From Maniola hyperantus (Eukaryota; Arthropoda; Insecta; Lepidoptera; Nymphalidae), in the NCBI RefSeq assembly GCF_902806685.2, contig NC_048554.1, forward strand, positions 3,162,001 through 3,226,000: a DNA stretch of 64,000 bases, read 5' to 3'. Each line of letters begins with the position of its first letter. Position 1 is the first letter of the stretch. Positions 48,501 to 59,700 of the stretch are shown here, one piece after another. The position numbers were made by a program, and so were the translations under genes. The notes under the pieces were generated by a model, which did not search any database, was not told the origin of the DNA, and saw only the letters and a program-made list of their open reading frames with translations.

Positions 48501-49260
48501 TACCTATCTAATAGTAGTTTATGAAACGGTTGCTAATACCTAATTAGCTTATGCCTGCGACTTCGTCCGCGTGGACTACCTCTATTTTACCCACTTAGGG
48601 GTTGAATTTTCAAAAATCCTTTCTTAGTAGATGTCTACGTCATAATAGCTATCTGCATGCCAAATTTCAGCCCGATCCGTCCAGTAGTTTGAGCTGTGCG
48701 TTGATAGATCAGTCAGTCAGTCAGTAACCTCTTCCTTTTATATATTTAGATTACGTAGAGTTCCATACATTACTTCATCTAAACTCATATCTTAAAATCC
48801 AAACCATAAAGTCTTGGAAACAAATTGTCATAAGGTTTTCTTAATTTTCTTTAAAAAAAATGTAAAAAATATTTAAAGGATTTTTTTCCTAACAAAACAG
48901 TGTTAGGTATGTGTTATAATGATTTTTTTATAATAATTTACCTATATGTATGTGAATAAAGTAGGCCAATAAGTGTCAAATTTTGAATTCATAATCAGGT
49001 TTTTAAAATATGAATGTAGATAAATATTTTTATCTTTAAAATATTTTCTCCGTTGACGATGACGACATAACTTTAAGGTAAGGTAAATGTACTATTCTTA
49101 TTTGTCTTTCAGGGACATATCAGCCCCTTTCAGAGCGCTAAGCAGCACATTGCGCCTAGCAACTGGAGCCATTAAACCCAAGTACGGCCAACTCGTATTA
49201 CCAGATGTAGCGGCTAACTTTGGACCCTCCTACATCGCGAGACTTGTTAGGGTTAAGTAA
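42522..49260 (+). CDS. NSUN4: 5-methylcytosine rRNA methyltransferase NSUN4 (512 aa, 10 exons)
   Basis: Exons: 42,522-42,608; 42,685-42,871; 43,412-43,652; 44,259-44,437; 45,060-45,188; 45,614-45,797; 46,510-46,630; 47,358-47,482; 48,362-48,499; 49,113-49,260. All junctions are GT-AG and phases agree (CDS 1,539 nt). The Arg-rich, acid-free N-terminus (MITISNIWRRAPTNTYLILQ) looks like a mitochondrial presequence. The Rossmann methyltransferase core shows motif I VLDLCAAPGGK (301-311), motif IV VDVPCTTD with Cys383, and motif VI YSTCSL with Cys435, the two-cysteine pair of NOL1/NOP2/Sun m5C enzymes. CTTDRHS after motif IV and the following NNIF are NSUN4-like as I recall. NSUN4 methylates small-subunit mitochondrial rRNA and acts with MTERF4 in mitoribosome assembly. 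Oddities: a second, decayed copy of exon 7 and a retro-insertion just before exon 4. Confidence 0.92.
43015..43870 (+). repeat. Repeat C fragments flanking NSUN4 exon 3
   Basis: Two partial copies, 43,015-43,215 and 43,690-43,870, bracket exon 3. Both contain a TGTCTGTCAAGA block, GACCTAGAATCACGAAATTT or its variant, and TTTGGCAGGTA. They are purely intronic. Confidence 0.6.
43872..44032 (-). repeat. SINE family B copy
   Basis: On the minus strand GAGCCTCAATAGCTCAGGTT, GCGCGGACTGAAATCCGAAA and GGCAGTTCAAACCCCCCCCG carry the tRNA-like boxes. The body ends GGGAAACGGGAATATT. It lies in NSUN4 intron 3. Confidence 0.7.
44131..44232 (-). mobile_element. Short LINE-type 3'-end insertion with poly(A) tail and target-site duplication
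   Basis: About 100 bp is bracketed by a direct repeat ATTTAGATGTTTT (44,118-44,130 and 44,233-44,245). The insert starts with a T run on the + strand, so on the minus strand it ends in poly(A) after AAAAAATAAAA. This is the mark of target-primed reverse transcription of a short, 5'-truncated copy. It ends 26 bp before NSUN4 exon 4. Confidence 0.7.
44504..44816 (-). repeat. SINE family A, reference-quality copy
   Basis: This is the most complete copy in the window. From left to right on + it has a CATCATCATCATCATGATCA run, TCACAGAGC-type and CTACCACGCTGGCCATGTGC blocks, GAACTCTCAGGCATGCAGGT, TTTCCTTCACCGATAAAGG, then a tRNA-like head. On the minus strand the head reads AGCTGTGATAGCCTAGTGGT, TAGGACATCC and GGGAGTTCAATCCCGGGCAT. 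The open frame at 44,239-44,712 reads from exon 4 into this SINE and is not a real C-terminus. Confidence 0.8.
44933..44954 (+). repeat. Poly-C tract of 22
   Basis: There are 22 consecutive C residues in NSUN4 intron 4. The exact length is prone to sequencing error. Confidence 0.8.
45365..46090 (+). repeat. Repeat E fragments around NSUN4 exon 6
   Basis: Bases 45,365-45,470 (GCGACTTCGTCCACGTGGAT, TTTTTCAGGATATAAAAGG) and about 45,880-46,090 (GCGACTTGCTTCGCAACGAT, TTTGATTATCCGGG, ACGTCGATCTGTTGCTCCGT) are RTE-like tail pieces on each side of exon 6 (45,614-45,797). Confidence 0.5.
46642..46746 (+). pseudogene. Decayed tandem duplicate of NSUN4 exon 7
   Basis: The unit repeats exon 7 with a period of 132 bp. 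It encodes IDRIFHDYFMDFETGNKWRE and then RVLLTRRD, close to exon 7 IDRIFHDYLMDYETGNKWRE. It lacks nine codons (GREFVDDHG), and the original donor AAG/GTATTT is changed to TGCTTATTT. A new AAG/GTAAGT lies at the end, but splicing from it to exon 8 would be out of frame and meet a stop at once. It also sits only 11 bp after exon 7, too close for an intron. It is most likely non-functional. Confidence 0.75.
47064..47235 (+). repeat. Repeat D copy in NSUN4 intron 7
   Basis: TAGCTTATGCTCGCGTGGAC, CTTAGCGGATGCATATGTCA, a run of TCAGTCAGTCAGTCACC and the TTTATATATTTAGAT tail match the family; an internal part is missing. Confidence 0.65.
47790..47845 (+). repeat. Compound microsatellite
   Basis: GATGATGATGATGATGAT passes into ATAATAATAATAATT and then TTATTTATTTATTTATTT. 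It lies in NSUN4 intron 8 and is likely length-variable. Confidence 0.75.
48545..48751 (+). repeat. Repeat D copy in NSUN4 intron 9
   Basis: TTAGCTTATGCCTGCGACTT, GGGGTTGAATTTTCAAAAAT, TTTCAGCCCGATCCGTCCAG and a triple TCAG run mark this copy. It begins about 45 bp after the exon 9 donor. Confidence 0.7.
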
Positions 49261-49281
49261 AGACAAGAAAGACTTAACAGA

Positions 49282-49306
49282 AATAAATCGTAGATAGAGT
49301 AATAAA
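49282..49306 (+). terminator. NSUN4 polyadenylation signals
   Basis: AATAAA occurs at 49,282-49,287 and 49,301-49,306, 22 and 41 bp after the stop codon. A third lies near 49,770. The close pair suggests a very short 3' UTR. Confidence 0.5.
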
Positions 49307-50762
49307 GGTAGATTGAAGTACTGTGTAACCACGTATGAGATAGCGATAGCACGACATAACGATGAATAACACGACAATTATTACCATTGTTTAGTAGTCA
49401 ATAGTTGTATTAACCGATCAACAATATTTGTATTAAACGTTTTTTATGTGAAAACAAGTAAATAACTCATGAGAAATACAATTACGCCACGAATTCTCAA
49501 AGTTTGTTTTGCAACTTCTTGTATGTATTCTTGAAAAAACCCAGTTACACGATAAGGGACAAAAATAGGTTAGCTGCGTCTCTGTTTATCACATTAGTAA
49601 CTTTATCTGTGCTCTCTTTTTAGTGTGAATGAGAAAGCAAACGTTCCTGTATCTATCTTTATTACTCTATCTACGGCTTCAGTACAACTATTGTTATTTA
49701 TTTTAATGAATTGTAAATATTAATTAAGTATATTTTGTAGGGTTCCAAGACTACTAGCCTTTTATTGTAATAAAATAGTGTTAAAACAATTAAATTAGTT
49801 TTGCTTTTAATCATCTATGTAGCGTTCAAAAATGGAATGGGTTGTTCCGATTTCGAATGAAAGAAATACTTATTATACTAAAAACATTTATTCAATAAAA
49901 AATACAATAATTTCAGAAATTGCTCAATAAAATAAAAAGAATATCTTTGGTCAGTACTGTAGAGTCACAACGGGATTTTTGTTACAAAAGCATAACTTGA
50001 AAATGCATAGAAAATAATATTATATAAATAGGTATTTAAGCTTTAAAATATAAAATATTATAATTGAATTTTTTACAATTCTGTAAATATCTTATATTAG
50101 AGATTTTTGGCTCATAATAAGAACCTAGGAATATTATTTTTTATTAAGTATTTAAGTTTAATTCTAGATTCATACATTTTACAGTTGATTATTATCTAAG
50201 TACTGGCAGCCATTGTTTTAGCGTCCTATCTACACAAATAATGATAACAATGTGTTTAATTTTATTAATTATCAAAAATATAACGATAAAAGCATTTTTT
50301 TAATACTTAAGTAGGTACCTAGCCTACCTACCTACCAATAGGTACCTACAGCTTAGCAAAATAATTATAAAATTATAAATGAGTACGTAAAATTGTATAA
50401 ATTACATTACTCACAATATAAAATTAATTTGTCGTACATAATTGAATAAAATTCATTTAATAAATTCGTAAATATTACAAATGTATCTAAACGTATAAAT
50501 CTAGTATTTACCTATCTACCTACATTGCCTATCAAAATATATAAAAAGTACTATTTGTATTTTGTATAAATAATGAGATTTTCAAACAGGAACTTGTTAG
50601 GTTTCGTCAGTTTATTTTCAACATGTCAGAATAACGTACATAATTATCGTATCATTTTAGCTCTGTGTCAAAAGTGCGATTAACCTTTATAATAAGGACT
50701 AAAATCGTACTTTTGATATCACAGTTGACACAAAGTTAAAATGGCACGTGAGAACTTAAAAT

Positions 50763-53700
50763 TTACGCATTATTTTTGTCAGTTTCATTCTTCAGCGGTT
50801 TCTCCTCCGGGTTGCCACCTTGAGTGTGGGCAGCGTTGTTCCAGGGCTGCTGCTCGCCGGACCCGAATATCGTATACACTACTACCTCGATTACGTACAA
50901 GCCGATAGTGACGAAGAAGATTACACGCCATGCCGATATTGTTTGCTGAAATAAAAAAATAAAAAAATCTTAACATAAGCTCGCTATAACTTAAACTTTC
51001 TGTTGCTTAAAGATTCAAATATATTTTTTTTAAGTTAAAAGTATTTTGCTAAGTACTTACATTGCCATGGGTCAAGAAACCTACGAAAATAGGTACGATG
51101 ATGCCCGGGATTGTAGCTACCGTGTTGGTGATCGCCATTAGAGTACCTGACAACAGAAATCAGAATACTTAACGTAATATAGATAATAAAAGTTTAACAC
51201 ATATCGAAATTCATTTTTTTACGGATTTGGCTTCTACACTTATAATAAAAGTGTAACAGGTCCAATTCAGTTTCGAGAGCAACCCGCCTAACCGCAGCCT
51301 GGCCGTGTCGCACATTGATGCCTATAGGTGCATGTAGTATAGTTAGTTACCGGTGAAGTTGGGTGCGATGTTGATGTGGTTGGAGAGGAACCCGCATAAC
51401 CGCCGCATGGCCGTGTCGCATACTGATCCCTATAGGTGCATGTAGTATAGTTACCGGCGAAGTTGGGTGCTATGTTGATGTGGTTGGAGAGGAACCCCGA
51501 ACCCGGATAACCGCCGCATGGCCGTGTCGCACACTAATGCCTATAGGTGCATGTGATATAGTTACCGGCGAAGTTGGGCGCGATGTCGATGTGGTTGGAG
51601 AGGAACCCGCAGAACATGCCGCCTATCGCGGTGACGCCGAGCGCGGTGAGTGCTACGGCCACGCCGCGGTTGCAGCCCACGTAGCACAGCGATAGCAAGC
51701 ATACCGCCGGTACCACTGACGCTGCAACACGACAGACATTAATATGTATAGATAAACAGTAGTATGTACCTGCTATCACTTTTATATGTCACATCAGCAA
51801 AATTCGTTTGCATAGAAAAACGCAACCTTTAGCTGACTAAAACCAAATTTACACCAGTGAAATACAGACCATATTGCTTGACGTTGATTTTAAATATAAG
51901 AACAACAGAGACTCGTTCTATCTCGCTCATAATTCGTGCGTACAAAACATGGCGCGTAGGCAACAACCAATAGCGGACGGACGCGTACTTTGATTGGCTG
52001 AGATATTTTCGCGCCATTTAAAAATAAGATTTCTGCGCAGGTCATTGGCGTAACTTATAAAAGTGGTAGTTTACTATAGTACGCGACATTTGGTGGATGG
52101 CAATCGGGGTGAGGACGCCCCGCACAGCCGGTGCGGGATAGCACGGGTAAGGTTCGGGTATGCGGGGCGTCCCCCCGCCTCATACCCCCTATTGCCATCT
52201 CGACCTTTCGCGTTCTATAAGTACCTTCAGATAACGTTTACTTTACTGGCTTTTTAAAACTTCAAGTCTATCTGTTTATATAGTGATTCTACTGACTTGC
52301 TAGTACTGAGAAGCAGTTAGTATGTTTTAAAATTTTATAATCTTTTACTTTTACGATACTTGCTAATTTTTAATTTTTGATGTGTGATCGTCTAAAGATC
52401 GTCATGCGTCTCTGTATTACTCATAATACCTATATTATAACCCTAAATAACTAGTTTTCCGGGATTCGGGTCTATAATAATAATCTAACTAGGTACCATA
52501 ATCAGTCTAAATTCCATGACATTCATTCACGCGCTAGTGCGGTAATGATTGCTTACCAAAAACTGTGCCCACTTTCCTAGCAGTGGTTGTGGTGATGTAA
52601 GACTTGCCGCGAAGCCAGTCCAACGTCTTGCTGAGGGCAATACTGAAGAACCATAACGAGAGGAAGGGAAGAGCTGTGGCTGCGGCGTTCTGATAACAAA
52701 GATGCAAGTATATATTTTTACGGGTACCTACTCACGTATTTAGTCGATGTAAACGACGTAAGCCCATTTACGATATCGCTCATGATAGTGTTAACGCTAA
52801 AACAAAGATGTTACAGTACGCGGCAGAAAGTAATCGGCCTTTAGAATGACATTTCGGCTTTGTAGAGCGTTGTCTCTGTCACTCATACCTATATGACGCG
52901 TTTTGTCGGTCTCAACGACAGGGATAACGATCTACAAATCTGCTATCTCCTTCTAAAAGCCGGTCGATGTACATTACTTTCGGCCGCGTACTGTACTTTT
53001 ATTTTTCAATATGGGTAAATGTTATATTTTTCTTGTAACGGAATATACTGTAATGCAAAATAACCCAACATAATGTAACGGAATGCAAGTTTGCCATGAC
53101 GACTCAAATTTTTCAACATTGATGTCATAAAATAAACTTTCAATAAAAATGACACCTCTGAATTTACGTAACCAGCTGCCGATGAGGTAGAATTGTTCTG
53201 TAGTGGAGACTGCATACTGGTAAGTGTAAGATGACCTCCAGCTGAACCGAGAACCTGAAGAAGGTGGTGGGAAGCAAGTGAATGACGAAGCCGGAGGGTC
53301 GTCTTTAGTGGCACGCTCTTGAAAAGTCTATCTCCAGCAGTTGACACTTACAGGCTGATGGATTGGACTGCAATTTTAAGTCGTAACATAGTCAAAAGCA
53401 CACTACTTACCTCCGCCATATTAAACTTGAGCACTTGCTTCATGTAGAAAGGCAGTTCGATGAGCAGCATGTACCAGCCCCAGTTGGAGCACGCGTGCGC
53501 CACCAGGATAGCCAAGAAGGGGCCCGATGTCAACACTGCTTTCCACGGCACTGGCAATTTCTGCGACACACACATTACTTACAATATAAATTATCTAGTA
53601 GAAATAACAATAAACAAAGATTTCTGGGGCTCTCGTGTAATTTTTCAGGTTGATTTTGAGCTTATTTCGTAATTTTTAACTACCCTAGCGTAGCTCGTCT

Positions 53701-56700
53701 TATACGCCATCTGAACATCTTTGCATTGTCTTCCCTACAGTCTATTTTTTGTTAAAGAGAGAGTTGTAATCCATACCTTATGCTCATCATGATCATCGGT
53801 TTTCCCGCCGAGCGAGGTGACGATCAGCTCTCGCTCCTCCTTGCTGATGAACGGCTGCTGCTGCGGAGAATCCTGCACCAGCCACACCCATAAAGCGCAC
53901 CAGAGGCATGATAGCCCACCCATGACGTAGAATACGCTTTCCCATCCTAAATAAATAGAATAAAATATAATAATATTATGTAATAGCGTCAGTGGTAGAA
54001 AAGATGATGGGTAATAGGCTGGCGTGGTATGGGCATATAATGCGGAGGGAAGAAAGCCATGTCACTAGAAGAATGTTAAGTATGCATGTGGAAGGAAAAA
54101 GAGGAGACGACCAAAGAAAAGGTGGATGGTTTGCCTGAAAGATGATTTATACACATCGTATACCCTGAGGATTTTACTTCAATTCCAGTGAAAAAAGTAG
54201 GTACCTACTGCTGTATCTGGCGGCCACAGGATTTGACAAGGAAATGTGAAGTGGAGGTATTCACAATAGATCGGAGACAGGCGAAGTGATACAGGGTATT
54301 CAAGAACCTGCATAGCCCCAAAGTATAAGAAGAAAGAAAAAGGTACCTACCAAGGTTCGCAGTTAGCACGCCAGCCATCAGCATAGAGCAGACGGTGCCC
54401 AAAGAAGTGCCGGCGTACACCAAAGCCGCCATCACGCTGCGCTCAGCCGGCGGCGCCCATTTCGATAGTAGCACGTGCATTGCCGGAAACGTTACTCCCT
54501 ACATGGAAACAAAGTGTCATCATCTATGATACAAGAACAAACTTCTTATACCTACATGAGAAGTCACAGTGTACCTACCAAAATCAGATTTACATTTGCC
54601 ACAATCTGTTTATCATCGATGTCTGTTTATACTACAGGTAAATTCTATCCTACGTCAGTAACTCTACCTACTCTGGATTCGGAAAGCAGATTCTGTTGAG
54701 AAGAGCTGGCAATTTATTGAACTCAGAGTTAGACCTTAAGGGCCATCGCCCACGGCTACTTTTTGCAGCAATACGTTTGCGATTCAGCAGTAAAAAGGTC
54801 ACGATACAGTAGCAAAGCGTCGCTGGCTCGTGTGCCTTCGCCCACTATTTACGAAAATCGCATGACTGTAACGCTACAAAAAGTTGCGTCGGGATGTCCT
54901 TAATCGGTTTTAAAACGACAAAGAAACCACACTTACTCCTTTAATTCCTTTCCCTATCCTCATGATAACCACTGCAATATAGTGGGCTTCGGCCATCACC
55001 GGTGTCAGAAGCGTGCAAACTACGTTGATGGACACGCTGAAGAACATCACCGATTTGGCGGAGAGCAAACACAATCCACACTTAACACTTACCCCTCCAA
55101 TGCCTTCCCCGATCCTCATAATAACCACTGCAATATAGTGGGCTTCAGCCATCACCGGCGTCAGAAGCGTGCAAACTACGTTGATGGACACGCTGAAGAA
55201 CATCACCCATTTGGCGGAGAACAATTCAGCGACACGGGCACCTTAAACAAGATGAGATCAATCCAATGAGGTGTGTCTGCTAGCTTTTCGGGCTGTGAAA
55301 AGCTAGCAGACAGACAGACACACACACTTTCGCATTTATAATATTACTTAGTATGGATATTGAGAGTTTACACTGATAAGAACACAATATCAATTGTACG
55401 GTAATATCTATGATAATTCGGTTTATGTTAATAATATACCTATCTACTTAATAGGTATGTTTACAGACAATTGAACAAGCTGTGATAGCCTACTGGCTAG
55501 GACGTCCGCCTTCTAATCGGGGGTTCGATCCCGGGCCACGCACCTCTAACTTTTCGGAGTTATGTGCGTTTTAAGTAATTAAATATCACTATCACTTGCT
55601 TTAACGGTGAAGGAAAACATCGTGGGGAAACCTGCATGCCTGAGAGTTCTCCATAATGTTCTCAAAGGTGTGTGGGCCGGCGATGGGATGATCATGATGA
55701 AAGACAATTACAATCCTGTTAACCGACAACCCTATTAAGTATATAAACTTATGGCCGCTTATATCAAGACACACTTTTGAGCAGAATGATGTCAAGAACG
55801 TGCTGAAAATAAAATGTACTGCGTTGAAATATGCTTTTAGCCTTACCGGGAATCTGCGAGACGAAGTAACCCCAAAAATAGCAGCTGAGGATAATGCCCT
55901 GAATTTGGGATGACCAGAGGAAAGGCCCATCTGCCTCCTGAAAAAACACCATAAAAATTATGCACTTAGGTTGGTAATTTGTCCTTTTTGTATTACAACA
56001 TTAACGATATTTGATTTTAAAAAAACCGGCAAAAAGAGTAAGTAGTGGTTTAATGTAAATCCATAGTTACATATAAGTTCCTAGTTTTAACGCATACAGC
56101 ATGCGTTGATGCATCCGTGCCTTACCTCTCATTTGATTTGTATTTAACAGCTTCTCCAAGTTCCCTAAATACTGACTTTTTCCACACTTCGTGATCCTGG
56201 CTTTTTTTAATATCAACGCAAAGTCTTTGCTTTCAGTTCTCTTATAGATAAGATTCAGAATCATGATGCAGGCATAAAAACACTAAGAAAAGTCCCAAGT
56301 CCTTTTGGAAAATATTAGAGGAAAGCTTCATCTTTCCTGTAGGTGTAGGTATATTTCCTCTTACCTTTTCCTGCCTTATTTAGTATTTATACATCGCTGT
56401 TACTTACATTCGTGATAAGGAAGTTGCAATAATAATTAAAAACTTTATATTTTTGACCCCTGATAAAAAGGCTAACAGGGTAAGGCGATAGTTAATATTT
56501 TTGCAAGCATTTTTCTTTATTCATAATATATGCGCGGTGATAATAGGTACCATATTTATACATTCAGGGTGTAACCAGAACGCTAGCAAAAACGAAGACA
56601 GATGATAGTACTGATAAGATACCACTAAAACGCAAAAATAAATTTTAAAAATCCTGTATTATTAAAAGTTCACAATATTTGCAAAAATAAACATCTGACT

Positions 56701-59700
56701 GACACTAGAGCTCAACGAACGTTGCGTAAATCGGCCACTTGGGGTCAATGCCGCGTCGTTGGTGGGGCATTGACCCGAGTTTTGCACGCTATACATAGTG
56801 TTTAAAAAAATATTAAATCACTAAAACTACAAGATAAAGCAAGAAGTAAGTAGAATGAAGAATTCGCCTACTGAGCAAAGAAACGCATATAAAACGGCAT
56901 GTATTTAAAGTTTAAACACCATCGTAAATAAATCTTAATGGAACAGAAATGTGTGCTCTGCTCTATAAATATACAAATCATCACACCACGTGGATTCAAA
57001 TCTGAAATCCGTGCACAATTTCGCGACTATAGAGTTCATTCGTGTTACCTATTCTTATTCAACTTGTACTCGTCGTTGAGCTCACCGCCGAAACATATTT
57101 GACTCATAATAATTAATGTGACTCATAATAATATTTTGATAATTTTATTCACACCGAAAACTGCAGTTCGAAAAGATTTAGACCTATAGATAGATATGCT
57201 TCTAGCAGTTCTAGGTACCTATTTCATCTTCGATTTTGAATCAAACACCAGGCATGAAGCACTAATTTTTTTTTTTCAATAATTTGTTTTACCCGCAGAT
57301 GGAGAGAAAGAAATTTGGTTCTTATGTACGGTGTACCTCTATACCTACCTAGTTTTACCAAATTCGAGACGTAGCATTCGTCTTAACCAGTAGGTAGGTT
57401 ATATAAGTACCTAAACTAGCGGCACGCTATGATGGCCGGTTTGACGTTTGTCCGCTCATGAAGTTCCGTATTAATTGATAACGACTTTGAAGGAAATAAT
57501 TGTATTACTTTATTGACGATAGTGATGTGCAGAGATTCATAAATTTTATCGAATGTAGTTTTAGGTTTAGGACTCAAAATTTATTTATTAAATTGATTTC
57601 TTAAATGTATACAAGTGTAGAAAAATCAGTTTGCACCATTTAAGGGGTGAATGTACTTGTGAATATGAACAATTTTCACTATGTGGACAAACCTCTGAAA
57701 TCGCAAAAAAATATCAATAAATTTTTAAAAATGGAATCTAATACGATCGTCACATAGGATCGCTGGCTAGCACAACTACTACCTCCGGCAAACTCGCGTC
57801 AATGCTCAATGCAAAACAAAGCAGTTTCGAATTGACGTTGCTTCGAAAAGTATAAACTGTCAGTGCAATGCGATTGTGATATAGTTTTGACCTGGCTTTG
57901 GATTTCAAATATTGATACTGCATTACTGTTGACCCTTGCTCGTTAATTTGGACTCTGTTCAAGCCCTTTGTTGTGGATTTCGTCGATATGACCGAACGTA
58001 CGCAGAGAACTGTTCTAAATAGTCAGACACGTGAGTTCCTAATACGCCTTCGTAACTATTTCGATCGTGAAGCTCAAAATGGAGGGCCAATTTTACCTAT
58101 AACGTCAGTGGTTGAACGCGTAGCTGATGCGCTTAATATTGGACAACGAACTGTTAGACGGATAACTAAAAAAAAATATGGCGAGACTGGCACAGAAGAA
58201 AATAAACTTCACACACCAAAAAAGAGAAAACGAGCAAAACCAGTCGTAGGCATCGATAGCTTTGATGCCGATGCTATCCGAAGACATGTTTACGGCTACT
58301 ATTTACAGAAGGAGTATCCAACAAGAAAAAAGTTGGTGCATTCACTGAAGGAAGCTGGATTATTCTTCGGTGGGGAAAGTTCTTTAACGAAGATTTTGAA
58401 GACCATTGGATTTCGATACAAAAAATGTAACAAACGCAAAATATTGATGGAAAGATTTGATATAGCGATGGCAAGGTATACTTTTTTACGGCAAGTGAAA
58501 GAAATCAAAAATTGGCAAAATGTTGTGTTCTTGGATGAAACATGGCTTAATGCTAACCATACTGTAGGCCGTTCTTGGAACGATGACACAGCAGCATCTA
58601 CTTCCAAAGTTCCTGTAGGAAAAGGATCGCGACTTATAATTTGTCACGCCGGAACCATCAACGGGTTTGTCGAAGGTTCTCTCATGGCTTTTGCGTCAAA
58701 AACCACTGGAGACTATCATGAAGACATGAATGGAGAAAAGTTTACTGAATGGTTTACCTCAATGTTGTGTAGCCTCCCTGAACCATCTATTATAATTATG
58801 GACAACGCCCCATACCACTCGATGCAAATTGACAAGCCACCTGCCCAATCCCAAAAGAAAGCTGATATCGTCGCATGGCTTCGTAAAAATGGCGTAGATG
58901 CAAACATGAATATGTTAAAAGCGGAATTAGTACGTCTTTTAAAAGAAAACAAACCAACCAAGATCCGATACGTCATTGACGAAATAGCATTAGAACATGG
59001 GCACAGAGTTATACGGTTACCGCCTTACCATTGTGAGTATAATGCGATTGAGTTGGTGTGGGCTCAAATTAAGGGATATGCTGCAAGACACAATACAGAA
59101 CCCCCATTTACCACAAAAAAAATGCTAAAATTATTAGAAGAAGCTTGTGAACATGTGACTAAAGGAGACTGGGAAAAGGTTGTGAATAGAACTGTTAAAT
59201 TAATAAGGGAAGATTATGAAAGAGATGTGAAAATAGATAATATTATAGAAAACGAACATATAATTATTAATGTATGTGATGATAGCAGTGACGACAGTGA
59301 AAATAGTAGTATGGACGAATCTGATTAATTATGGCCTTTTGTGGCACCTTTTTCGGTATCTTTTGTATTCATATGTTTCTTGTGTGCATATAAAGTATGT
59401 ATATTCATTTTCGTTCAAATATTCAGTTCGTTCAAATAAATTAAATAAACATATACATTTTTGTTTTATTAAACCTATTTAATCAGGTACAAAAACAAAA
59501 CTTAATTGTTTTTTGTTCGAGAATAAATTGACATTCCACATCACTATTGTAATGTGTCAAACCGGCCATCATAGCGTGCCGCTAGTGTAGTAACAAATTA
59601 AATACTATATAAAAAACCAGTAAGTACTTAGGTAGCTAAGTATCGTTTCATCGCTGCATCAGCGTCGAAACTAATTTTATTGTTGTTCAGAGAAATAGGT

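Noticed and set aside
54910..55224. 104-codon minus frame as an independent gene
   Set aside because: It is transporter exon 4 plus its tandem copy read through.
58105..58976. Minus-strand frames inside the transposon
   Set aside because: They are antisense shadows of the transposase gene and lack domains.
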